DNA of 64,000 nt from Lates calcarifer. Taxonomy: Eukaryota; Chordata; Actinopteri; Centropomidae. The translations under genes and the position numbers were made by a program. The stretch is taken from assembly GCF_001640805.2 (NCBI RefSeq), contig NC_066835.1, positions 2,845,269 to 2,909,268 of the forward strand, written 5' to 3'. The notes below the pieces were generated by a model, which saw only the letters and a program-made list of their open reading frames with translations, did no database searches and had not been told where the DNA came from. This document shows positions 1 to 9,335 of the stretch, piece by piece (the first letter of the stretch is position 1; each line of letters begins with the position of its first letter).

Positions 1-1129
1 TTTCCCCACAGTCTTCCTTTACAGCTCGTACTGTATTTCACATTCATACACATCTTCACTGCCTTTCCATCCATTTTATACTTTACATTCCCATTCCACA
101 TTGTTAGCAAACTACAGCAGGCACTACTGTCACTGTTTCAGGCTCTGGTGCGCTACAATGAAGTCTGAAACAAATTGTGTTTTACTTAAACCATGGAAAT
201 CTCTGTAGAAACAACCTGAGTTGCCCTGTAAAGCCTGGAGGTGTACCAGGGTGAAACCTCTGAAGTTGGATTCAATTATTACTCTCTTCCTCCTCTATAT
301 TCTAAATATGTTCTGTGATAAGAGATAGTCCATTACAAATACAGTGTATGTAAGTAAGGCTGTGTACATTTCCACAGGGATGACATTGTTAAGATGGTGG
401 ATTAAAGCACATGCCAAGAACTGCAAAAACCACAGCAGCAGAAAAAAAGCAAAAGGCAGCAAATCTTTAAAAGACATTAATTGCAGTGCAGAATAGTGCC
501 ACAGCATCATTAAACAATGTTATAATGCCTCAGCAGGCAGCGATTAAAATGACCATTAATGCAAACTAATACCACTATATCTCTCTTCTGTTGGACTCCA
601 TTAGATGCCCAATGAAGTTAACATGTTTCAGCTCATTTGGATCAATCTCTTAGTGAGTAAAAGCTAAAGAATCCCAGTCCATTTTCCACTCAAAACTTCA
701 GTGTGAAAACCTCTCCAACACAACATTACTGGTCATTTTTCTCTCCAGGTTTAAGTTTATATAACATTTTGACAGTGCCTGGTGGTTACTGTGACATTAC
801 ATTATCATTACAAAGAGTTAAAGCTCATTTAGTTGTAAGAGCTAATGAGTGCACTAAAAAAGTAACAGTCAACCAGTTTTTTTTTTTTTTTTTTTTTTTT
901 TTGTTATTAATGGATCAGCTAAGGGCCACGTCTCTTGAAAACAGAATGGCTCTTATTCATTCTAATATATCCCAAAATATTTTTAGAGCATGGGTTTCTC
1001 TTTCTTCAGTTTTTAATTGCTAGCCAGTTTGTAGAATTCACTGAATCCCTGGTAAACATTTGCTAAGTGTTAAATTATTTATATTTATATTTATAAATTA
1101 TATAAGTGTCCAGGTTTGAGGTGTTAAAC
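1..1129. other. AT-rich intergenic DNA, no gene seen
   Basis: I see no conserved coding frame, RNA gene or recognisable transposon. The small frames at 295-510 and 703-1023 have no protein-like composition, and the second runs through a T homopolymer. The segment ends where the tRNA tandem array begins. Confidence 0.6.
877..902. repeat. Poly-T homopolymer (T26)
   Basis: An uninterrupted run of 26 T. It could be the reverse of a retroposon poly(A) tail, but no element is recognisable beside it. Confidence 0.9.
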
Positions 1130-1209
1130 ATAACAAAAGCTGAGTCATGGTTAACTTTGCTTTTTATGATATAATCCTGGGTGGTCACCTTAGACGCAAA
1201 GCACGCAAG

Positions 1210-1291
1210 GACGAGGTGGCCGAGTGGTTAAGGCGATGGACTGCTAATCCATTGTGCTCTGCACGCGTGGGTTCGAATCCCATCTTCGTCG
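1210..1291 (+). tRNA. tRNA-Ser (anticodon GCT), copy 1
   Basis: An 82-nt class II tRNA that folds completely. A seven-pair acceptor stem (GACGAGG with CTTCGTC, one G-T pair) is followed by discriminator G. The anticodon loop CTGCTAA between GATGGA and TCCATT gives anticodon GCT, which reads AGC/AGT serine codons. A long variable arm is typical of serine tRNAs, and the B box GGTTCGAATCC is intact. It matches the vertebrate tRNA-Ser-GCT I know except for the acceptor wobble pair. CCA is not encoded. The 3' flank has only T2-T3 runs, with no T4 for more than 150 nt, which is unusual for a Pol III gene. Confidence 0.96.
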
Positions 1292-1701
1292 AAGTGGTGT
1301 TTCCTTTACCAGGTTTCCATACTAACTAACTACCTCCACCATGACAACTCTCTTTGGAACAATATCAGTTATAAGTTATGTTCTAAACATCATGGATAAC
1401 GTTGTCACATGTACTGTACATGTACGTGAACACATCAGCAAGCTCAGTCTCAACCAGGCAGTTTTCAACTTTTGATGGGAAAAGTAAGCAGAATGTCTTA
1501 CGGAGCAGGCAGATGAATATGTTTAGATGCGTTCGCTTTTACAATAACGGGGCACTCTGGTCTTGATGTCATAAGAGCGTGCCGAGCTGGGTTAGGGGAA
1601 GCATGCAGGCATGATGCCTTGCAGCATGAAGTGTATTTTACCCTTGAGCATTCAGTGGCTTGGCTGAGGCATTAAACGGTACACGAGACTCAGCATCCAA
1701 T

Positions 1702-1774
1702 GGGGAATTAGCTCAAGTGGTAGAGCGCTCGCTTAGCATGTGAGAGGTAGTGGGATCGATGCCCACATTCTCCA
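1702..1774 (+). tRNA. tRNA-Ala (anticodon AGC), copy 1
   Basis: A 73-nt cloverleaf. The acceptor stem pairs GGGGAAT with ATTCTCC (one G-T pair), with discriminator A. The anticodon arm is CTCGC/TTAGCAT/GTGAG, giving anticodon AGC for alanine; this copy alone has a G-T pair in the anticodon stem (GTGAG rather than GCGAG). The T arm is GTGGG/ATCGATG/CCCAC; an A at the first T-loop position is also found in known vertebrate tRNA-Ala-AGC. CCA is not encoded, and no T4 terminator lies within about 150 nt downstream. Confidence 0.95.
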
Positions 1775-2183
1775 CTAATAAATTTAGCTTCTGTTCTTGA
1801 AGACAAGACAGTGTGTGAAAATCAGTGAGTTCTTCTGCACCAGCCCCATGGACAAAACAAGTGGATGTTTCAAATGTTTGCACCAAAAATGGTAACTCAG
1901 TTACTGATGCGACAATGCAGTGATTTCCAGGAACTCCACCAACTGTCTGTTTTGCAATAATCTTCCAAGCGGCCGTTAGCTCATAATACAACTCCAGGCT
2001 TTGACATGACTCACCATGACAATCTCACTGTGCTCTTGAACTCAGTCGTCTTTTCCTCAGATCAACTTTGCAGCAGACACACAGAGGAAACTTATGGTAA
2101 AACTTAACAAAAGTTGAGTCACGGTTAACTTTGCTTTTTATGATATAATCCTGGGTGGTCACCTTAGACACAAAGCACGCAAG

Positions 2184-2265
2184 GACGAGGTGGCCGAGTG
2201 GTTAAGGCGATGGACTGCTAATCCATTGTGCTCTGCACGCGTGGGTTCGAATCCCATCTTCGTCG
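2184..2265 (+). tRNA. tRNA-Ser (anticodon GCT), copy 2
   Basis: Identical over all 82 nt to the copy at 1210-1291, lying 974 bp downstream in the second tandem unit. The flanks are also nearly identical (GGTTAACTTTGC about 60 bp upstream, GAAGTGGTGTTTCC immediately downstream). Perfect identity of the gene with slightly diverged flanks fits recent duplication plus selection or gene conversion. Confidence 0.96.
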
Positions 2266-2562
2266 AAGTGGTGTTTCCTTTACCAGGTTTCCATACTAAT
2301 TAACTATCTCCATCTGACAACTCTCTTTGGAACAATATCAGTTATTCTATAAGTTATGTTCTAAACATCATGGATAACGTTGTCGCACGTACTGTACATG
2401 TACGTGAACACACCAGCAAGCTCAGTCTCAACCAGGCAGTTTTCAACTTTTGATGGGAAAAGTAAGCAGAATGTCTTACGGAGCAGGCAGATGAATATGT
2501 TAAGATTAGCACTGAGTGGCTTGGCTGAGGCATTAAACGGTACACTAGAGTCAGCATCCAAT

Positions 2563-2635
2563 GGGGAATTAGCTCAAGTGGTAGAGCGCTCGCTTAGCAT
2601 GCGAGAGGTAGTGGGATCGATGCCCACATTCTCCA
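2563..2635 (+). tRNA. tRNA-Ala (anticodon AGC), copy 2
   Basis: A 73-nt cloverleaf as in copy 1, but with a fully paired anticodon stem (CTCGC/GCGAG). Otherwise identical, including the T-stem pair that differs from the usual vertebrate GCGGG/CCCGC (here GTGGG/CCCAC, a compensated change). It lies 297 nt after the second Ser gene, against 410 nt in unit 1. Confidence 0.95.
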
Positions 2636-3092
2636 CTAATAAATTTAGCTTCTGTTCATGAAGACAAGACAGTGTGTGAAAAACAGCCAGACCAGGTTTC
2701 CATACTAATTAACTATCTCCATCTGACAACTCTCTTTGGAACAATATCAGTTATTCTATAAGTTATGTTCTAAACATCATGGATAACGTTGTCGCACATT
2801 ACTGTACATGTACGTGAACACATCAGCAAGCTCAGTCTCAACCAGGCAGTTTTCAACTTTTGATGGGAAAAGTAAGCAGAATGTCTTACGGAGCAGGCAG
2901 ATGAATATGTTTAGATGCGTTCGCTTTTACAATAACGGGGCACTCTGGTCTTGATGTCATAAGAGCGTGCCGAGCTGGGTTAGGGGAAGCATGCAGGCAT
3001 GATGCCTTGCAGCATGAAGTGTATTTTACCCTTGAGCACTCAGTGGCTTGGCTGAGGCTGCATTAAAGGGTACACTAGACTCAGCATCCAAT

Positions 3093-3165
3093 GGGGAATT
3101 AGCTCAAGTGGTAGAGCGCTCGCTTAGCATGCGAGAGGTAGTGGGATCGATGCCCACATTCTCCA
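3093..3165 (+). tRNA. tRNA-Ala (anticodon AGC), copy 3
   Basis: Identical to the copy at 2563-2635. It belongs to the truncated third unit and has no Ser gene upstream. The downstream flank (TTAATAAATTTAGC) differs by one base from the other copies, and the array similarity fades about 50 bp further on. Confidence 0.95.
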
Positions 3166-3215
3166 TTAATAAATTTAGCTTCTGTTCATGAAGATAAGAC
3201 AGTGTGTGAAAAACA

Positions 3216-5419
3216 GTTGGTCTTAGATGTTCAATATTCACTCTACTTTTACCTTCTTTTTGTTCTCCACCAGCTCCTGTGAAAAACATCTGTTTCCTTA
3301 GCTGCAAAATTCTGCAGCTAGCCTGTGACAGATTGTGTACTTTTCACTGAAAACTGTCTTGCTGCCTCTGGAAATGATGCTGATGAGAATGGCAAGACTG
3401 AACTCAATCAGTGCAGTTGCAGGCCATAAAATCAAAACAATGTGCTGCAAGATGCTAAAAAGCTCTGTGGAGATGAGGGAAACTAAGGAGTCAGTTATAA
3501 TTCTTCTGTGGGTTTTAGTTGATTAATCAGTAATGAAAATAATCATCACTTGCAGTTACATAATTATTAGTATGTAGTATAGTTATATAATATTACCAAG
3601 TGCTCACCAAGTGGTGAGCTGTGGAGTTAACAGTGACCAGTCACCCATCAGAGAGCTGTGTCTTTATAGTAGGGGAGATGTAAGACTGCAGGATTGAAGA
3701 TACAAGGTGGAGTCTCTTGATCTGTGGGAAAACACAGTTCAGTTCACTTTCTTTGTTCAAAATTATCACTGCCCCCTGCGAAATATTGCCAACATTTGCT
3801 AGGTCTTTTTCCACAAGAGATGGAAAGGTATACATTGATGAATTTTCCCATGGGTTTAGCTATGTTGCTTATTCATTAATACTAGAATTATCATGTGAAA
3901 GAGGAAGACTGCCTGTGATTTTTTGCCTCAAGGTGATCCTCCTCGGGTTTCCTTTCCTTCAATGGTGTATGGAGCTAATAATATATGCTTCTCTTTCTTT
4001 TGGAGCTTTGACAGGGACTTGGCTGGCCTTGACTTAACTGTGGAGACATCACGCTTCAGACTGTCTGCCCATTGTAAATATGACACGCTGTCAGAGATAT
4101 GCAAATGCAGGGTTTTTTGTTCGATTAATTGGATTTGCAGTCTGAGTGTGCAGGGACAAGGCGACAGAGGAAAGCTAATACCAAACGATCACACTTAGGC
4201 AGGTTACTTTATACTGTGTATGTTAAATATACTGATACAGAGGACACAGATATTTATGTTCATCATCTCTATGTTCTGCTCTGCAAAGACGGTTGTAAAT
4301 TAAACCAACACACAAAACTTGTTTCCCAGCACATACATCTTGTTATCCTACTTTCCTCCAGCCTCCCAGTGTTGTCGGCTCACCAGTCAATCAATTTTGC
4401 TGCATAGCAAAAAGTATTTACAGTTCATTAATGAGGCAGCTGGGGACAGGAATGCCGGGACAGAGAGCTCCTGGGACAAAGAAGACATTTGAAGGAGAAC
4501 TAGTGGAGTGACAGCGTTACAAAATGTACATCTGAGAGGACATATTTGGGAGGCGGAGAGGGGTGGTGGAATGAAAACTGAGAGGCTGAACTGAGCAAAG
4601 TAAAGTGCAAGTGTCGGGAAGGAGACGGCAGCTGAGCAGTGCAGGAGACCTGCTTAACTGTACTGACCTTTGATAATTAGCATTGCTAAGCCTCAGCACA
4701 ACCATATTTAACGTTTGATTCTGAGATTTTCGTTTCTCTGTGACATCCTTATAAATTACTTTCATAACATATTTGTTTTTACAAGGCAGCAAAAGCTTGA
4801 AATCTGCATATTTTGCTGCAAAAAAATAGTAGGTTGTGTAGAGAGTCTGTCAAGAGTTGCTTGGTTTTCTGTCGGAGTCTGTGCAGTGCATTGGTCTCCC
4901 AGCAGGGAGGAAGCACATGGCACCTGAAAAGAAGTACAATTTCAGTGCATCCCAGAACACCCTGCAGTCGATAAGGAGTTGTCATCTTGCCCCACCTAAC
5001 AAAAGCCAAGCCTGTCAGAACCAATATGAGCCCTCATCGATTTAAATATCCCCCCTGTTTTCAGCTGAGCCAACAGCAGGGGGGATTAGGAGCATGGTTG
5101 CGGGTATCGGGGGGATGGATCTGGACACACCATCGGTTATTCAGAAGTAATTTGATTTAGTGACTGACAAGCAGGACGTATTGAATCTAGGGAGGAGGAG
5201 TGGGTGGGGGCGGTGGCAGGTGGGGTGGTAGCATAGAGGGTCATAACAGATTAATAATCATAATTGACAAGTGGCTAAGTTACCAGTGTGCGGGTAGAGG
5301 TCTATCAGAAATGAAACTGCAGCCATGCTAACATCTGTCAGGAGGCTGTGGCCATAGAAGTCACTTGACTAGTCAGTTGCTACAGGGACTGTCCATCCAT
5401 CATCGACTGTTCCCAAGGT
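3216..5419. other. Intergenic DNA, no gene seen
   Basis: No RNA gene or transposon signature was recognised. The overlapping frames of 60-106 codons between 3335 and 5045 occur on both strands in several phases, lack protein-like composition, and are best read as chance. Confidence 0.5.
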
Positions 5420-5830
5420 GTTAAGGCCATCTCTCACACACATTTGTAGTTTTATACTTGTGAGGACAGGCAGGAGCAAAGCCTCTGGCTCAGTATATAC
5501 TCTGTGTAAAATACAATTATAGACATGCCTGCACATATACCTCAGTAACCAGGGTAACCTTTTTTCCCACAATAAGTGTTTTGTCACATACAGATATTGT
5601 GTTATAAGACAGTCAGGGTCTGATACATAAGACGAGAGAAAATCAGGTAAACAGGTCTGCTCTTGCCTTCTCAGGCAGGACATGGGCCCATTGCATTGGT
5701 TGGTTACACAGTTTTGGTCCCAACTTGACTCTGTGAGGACTGCCCACTGTTGAGCTTCCAAGCCCCAGTTTGCCAAAGCCAACACTGTTTTTACAATTAG
5801 TAGTCCCATTGAAACACACACCTTTAATTC
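5420..5830. repeat. Possible dispersed teleost repeat
   Basis: The text around CTCACACACATTTGTAG, TTTATACTTGTGAGGAC and ACTCTGTGAGGACTGC resembles the 'tatctttgtgaggac' repeat seen in many teleost genomes. A 150-codon minus-strand frame (5369-5821) crosses it; I treat that frame as fortuitous because it follows the repeat and shows no domain. Family assignment is from memory. Confidence 0.35.
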
Positions 5831-7584
5831 ACAACGTGTTTATCTTTTAAATCATTTCAAGTCCAGGATGTACTGTGTGAACATCCAGCTTTGCTAAGTT
5901 CAGAACAGAATCTAGGGACACAAAAAATGTAACATCTAAATGATCTAGTGTACCAGCTCTTATGAAACAGAAGAAACAGAAGTGGGACATTTTGCAGAGG
6001 TAGACAGAAAGTTTATCATGGATGTTTGAATTTATCCTCTGGGGATCATGAATATCCACAGCAGATTTCACTGAAATCTGGTTGTCAGTTTTGGAGATAC
6101 ATTGTCATGGATTTATGTGTTGGTCAAAGGGAGATTTTGACCAGTTGGTCAAAATGTCAGAGAGGGCGCTAAATTCTTTATGGGATGTTTCTTATGCCCA
6201 CAAGCATTCGATTACAATAGTAGTTTACATTGCTCTGGAAACAGGGGACGTTTCCAAAAACTGACCAGTCAGAACTGCATCAGGAGTTACAGCCTGTTTC
6301 AGATAGTGGCTGAACTGAGGGGCTGCAAGGACCAATACTTGATCAGTAGTATTTTTAACTGTGATTTATGCAAAGTTACTATAGTTGAGCCTGAGTATAA
6401 AAATATAAAGCTGGAAAATTAGCATAATAGATTCCCATTAATTAATGTGTAAAATTAAGAGTTAGAAGAGAACAGCAGTGTTAGCATCCTGTGTCTGTGG
6501 GAATACGTTCATAATTTGGTGTCTATGTTCTTGTCAGATGAGCTGATCTACCAAAATCCTACATATTCTTACATTTTACCCATCATCATGATTAAACTTT
6601 ATCCCAATATTACTATTAAATCTAATCATAACCTTAACTCCTGTAGCTGTGTTATTTCATATTTCTACCCATGGAGATATTGGTCCTTTATTGGTGCTCA
6701 TAAGGATAGAATGGCAGCATATACACACACAGTCACAGGCAGAGCATGAACAAAATGACAGCTCAGTAGAAAAAGTGATGAAAACCCTAATATAGATGGA
6801 AGCAGAGAAAATCTCCTAAGATATGGGCTTAGCTGGAATAAAGAATGCTGGAAATGAGAGCGGGCATTACATAGCCATGAGCTGATGGAGATGAAAATGT
6901 ATCGATTGTTTTGCCTGTTGACCAGATTAAATCTAGGGGTTGTGCATTGAAATTATTAAAAGAGTCTGTACTTATTTCACATGAGCATAAAATCAATAAC
7001 CATTTCAGGCAAACACTGTTAACATATCCTTTCTTTTGAAGCCACAATTCCCCTGGAGAATTAGTTTAATGCCTTACTATTGGCTCTCTTTTAGCTCAAG
7101 TGTTTTTACAGGCCTTGGTGCATCAAAGCATGAATTTCTCACCCTGATCATATCAAAGGTGTATTTGTAGTAGCTGTTATCTCACTTCTGTACAGCATTA
7201 TAGAAGTTTTGAGTTTGCTCTGAAAGACTTTGAATTGACAGCATAGTTTGAATGTAACAAAAACATGAATGATTCATACTGTACTTCTCATGTTAACATT
7301 AACATTCAATAAGAGCATTAAAAAGATAACAAAGAGAATATATGAAAAGACATTGTCTCTTATCAATGAAAAATTACAGGCCTGCAAAGATCTTTGAAGC
7401 GGATACTTGTGTCACCCTTTACACAAGGACAAAAAGCAGACATGCGCACACAAACAAAACAGTTCACGGCAGCACACAGACAGTGTGAGTGCCTGTGTCT
7501 ACTTTATTGAGGTACATCTAGTGGTAGTAGGCGGTATTATCCCTGTTTACCTGTGGAGCATCTTCAATTCAGGCCTGAGTTCAT
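5831..7584. other. Intergenic DNA with weak repeat traces
   Basis: No gene seen. Around 6020-6070 the text TTTATCCTCTGGGGATCATGAAT resembles the reverse complement of the percomorph repeat found more fully at 63225 and 51641. Around 6640-6745 the text TATTGGTC...CATAAGGATAGAATGGCA followed by a CA-rich stretch resembles another dispersed teleost repeat. Both are weak matches recalled from memory. Confidence 0.35.
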
Positions 7585-7800
7585 CAAGGGGTTAGAAATG
7601 TTCTATTCGTGCATACTGGTACAATAATGTCACTCCTGCAGAGTTTTTGGCAGCATATCCAAGCAACGAACATCCTGTCCCCAAAAATCTGTGATTGTAA
7701 AGTCACTGTCCTGTTCCTGGAATCTCTGTGACATGGTGGAGCATTATCCTGCTGGAAACATAATTTGACAAATGCTAGACTGTGGCCTGGAAAGGATCCT
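7585..7800 (-). pseudogene. Tc1/mariner transposase relic (C-terminal part)
   Basis: Read on the minus strand, 7720-7775 encodes QQDNAPPCH, the second catalytic Asp box of Tc1-type DDE transposases. Further along, GGATATGCTGCC...CTGCAGGAG corresponds to the LDxLPxxLQ region near the C terminus. The frame is broken by stops and shifts, and the DLNPxE box is not recognisable, so this is a dead fragment. It is a different lineage from the Tc1 relics at 29170 and 34050. Confidence 0.55.
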
Positions 7801-8265
7801 TCTAGTCAACAACAATGTTAAGGTACACTGCAGTGTTAACAGTGTACATTTGGAATGATGGGGCTTAATGTGGAGTAAAAAAATAGATCAATTTTACCAC
7901 CATCAACCTGCCTGTTGGTGCCAGGTAGGAAAGAACTAAGGCTTCATATTTCTACTTCTCTTCCAACTTTAAGAAACCAGGACTACACCAGAGTATTCAA
8001 AATCATTTTAGACCAATTTTCATGTATTTAAGTTCAAAATGTCCAAGTGTTTGCATAAAGTTGCATCAGTTGTGCCATTTTAAAGACAAAATAATGTTTA
8101 CTTTTTTCAACCTCCTCCATGCACCAAGTGCTGCTGATTGTCAATTATTCCTATTCTCCTAAATATAAAAAGGTTTTCATAGTATGGATTGCCATCGTCA
8201 CTTTTTTAGGAAATTGATTTGATCTGCAGTGTATCACAGACAGATGTCTCTGTCTCTGTAAAACA
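7801..8265. other. Intergenic DNA, no gene seen
   Basis: Nothing recognisable. It may contain diverged flank of the Tc1 relic on its left. Confidence 0.4.
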
Positions 8266-8570
8266 TTGCAGGTATCATTCTATGTGGGGATTGCCCGGGG
8301 TTCAGTTTTTGGGTCCTTTCTTTTCCACAGGAATAAACAGAAAGCATGTAATAAATATCTGTCCTTAGACTGGACAAATCAACTTGAGCTGAAGTTCTTC
8401 TGGACATCAAACCTCAAATCCTTGATCACATTCCTACAAACATCAGACCACAAGCTAAGAACATGGGTGTGATATTTGATGGTGCTCTAAATGTTTTCAG
8501 TGAGACATCACTGAGAGTCAGAGTTGTTAGCACCTCACTCCTGCAGCATCTGACACAGACTAAGTATTAA
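8266..8570 (+). pseudogene. L2/Rex1-like LINE reverse-transcriptase fragment
   Basis: The plus-strand frame at 8280-8325 reads VGIARGSVFGSFLF, the decayed form of the non-LTR reverse transcriptase motif G-V-P-Q-G-S-x-L-G-P-L-L-F. After frame changes, 8455-8500 reads KNMGVIFDGALN, matching the K-N-L-G-V-I-F-D-x-x-L segment downstream of the RT core in L2/CR1/Rex1-type elements. The catalytic FADD region between the two is lost or unrecognisable. Internal deletions and stops show it is non-functional. Confidence 0.7.
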
Positions 8571-9044
8571 ATCGAGCAAAGAAGGTCATGTTTTATGAAA
8601 CACTGGGGTTGGGACAGTAAATGTTGGGTCCTTAAGGACTCATCTGGGGAAAATGAGGAGGCCTGGGAGGCAATTAATGGTTTAATTGAGGCTATAGTTA
8701 TTAGCATTCAGTGTAGTTGTCAAATAATTGCTGTCACTATATTGATTACAGAGAAACTGTAGGTCATGCCTGGACTTCTAGAACTTAGCAATATATACTT
8801 TGAAAGAGATACAGCAAAGTTCAAAGGCTGGGGTGTCTCCCTCAAGAATAAACTTGTGACAGGTGTTTCATCCAGACCCAAGTTCTCAAAAAAAAAAAAA
8901 AAACATAAGAAAGAGGAAGCAGTGCTAGAAAAGGTAGGAAGAGTCTCTGGTGGCAGAACTATCTGCTTGGGCTGGTGCGCTATTGCCAGATTGGAAATTG
9001 ATGAGAAGAACCTTGATCTGAGGAAACTAAGATGACAGGGTGTC
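8571..9044. other. Intergenic DNA containing an A16 run
   Basis: No gene seen. A run of A at 8888-8903 could be an old retroposon tail. The frames crossing it on both strands look fortuitous. Confidence 0.4.
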
Positions 9045-9335
9045 AACCCTCCTTGACTTCTTTTTGGCTCTGCCAGGCTCTGCCCTGTGGCATTTAGGGC
9101 TCTCAGGTGGTGCAGTTAGATGGAGGCAGCTCATCACTCCTCTCCAAGTCAGCATTTTCCACCTTAGATTTACTTCAGTTTTTGCCTGATTTCAGTTTCA
9201 GTCCATGAAGCTGAAATTCATGATTATGATAATATTATTCTCACAGATGTTCAAGTGGTCATCTGTATTCTTTGGGAGATCATCAGCAAAGTCCAAACTT
9301 GTGATTCCACCATATTGCTAGAATAGCTGGCCTAA
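9045..9335 (-). pseudogene. Non-LTR retrotransposon RT fragment (FADD box)
   Basis: The minus strand at about 9275-9310 reads TSLDFADDLPK, the catalytic F-A-D-D box of a LINE reverse transcriptase. About 45 codons later it reads AKTEVN, equivalent to the conserved K-T-E segment after the catalytic box. In-frame stops lie between and after these motifs. It lies opposite in orientation to the RT relic at 8266 and looks like a separate RTE- or I-like insertion. Confidence 0.5.

Larger units (their letters stand above)
1130..3215 (+). repeat. Tandem array of a tRNA-Ser/tRNA-Ala unit, three copies
   Basis: Unit 1 (about 1130-2106) and unit 2 (about 2107-2692) share the same Ser upstream flank, Ser gene, spacer, Ala gene and downstream flank. 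Unit 2 has a deletion of about 113 bp in the Ser-Ala spacer. Unit 3 (about 2693-3215) starts inside the post-Ser spacer, so its Ser gene is missing, but it keeps the full spacer that unit 2 lost. The spacers are nearly as similar as the genes, so the duplications are recent. The genes lie at 1210, 1702, 2184, 2563 and 3093. Tandem tRNA amplification is common in teleost genomes. Confidence 0.95.

Noticed and set aside
1406..1425. Hairpin ACATGTA-CTG-TACATGT in the tRNA spacer
   Set aside because: The corresponding sites in units 2 and 3 have lost the pairing, so it is not maintained.
4827..4846. TAGTAGGTTGTGTAGAG resembling the let-7 microRNA
   Set aside because: The let-7 seed GAGGTAG is absent and no complementary arm forms a precursor hairpin nearby.
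5369..5821. 150-codon minus-strand frame
   Set aside because: It runs through a probable dispersed repeat, has no domain or promoter context, and its composition is unlike a conserved protein.
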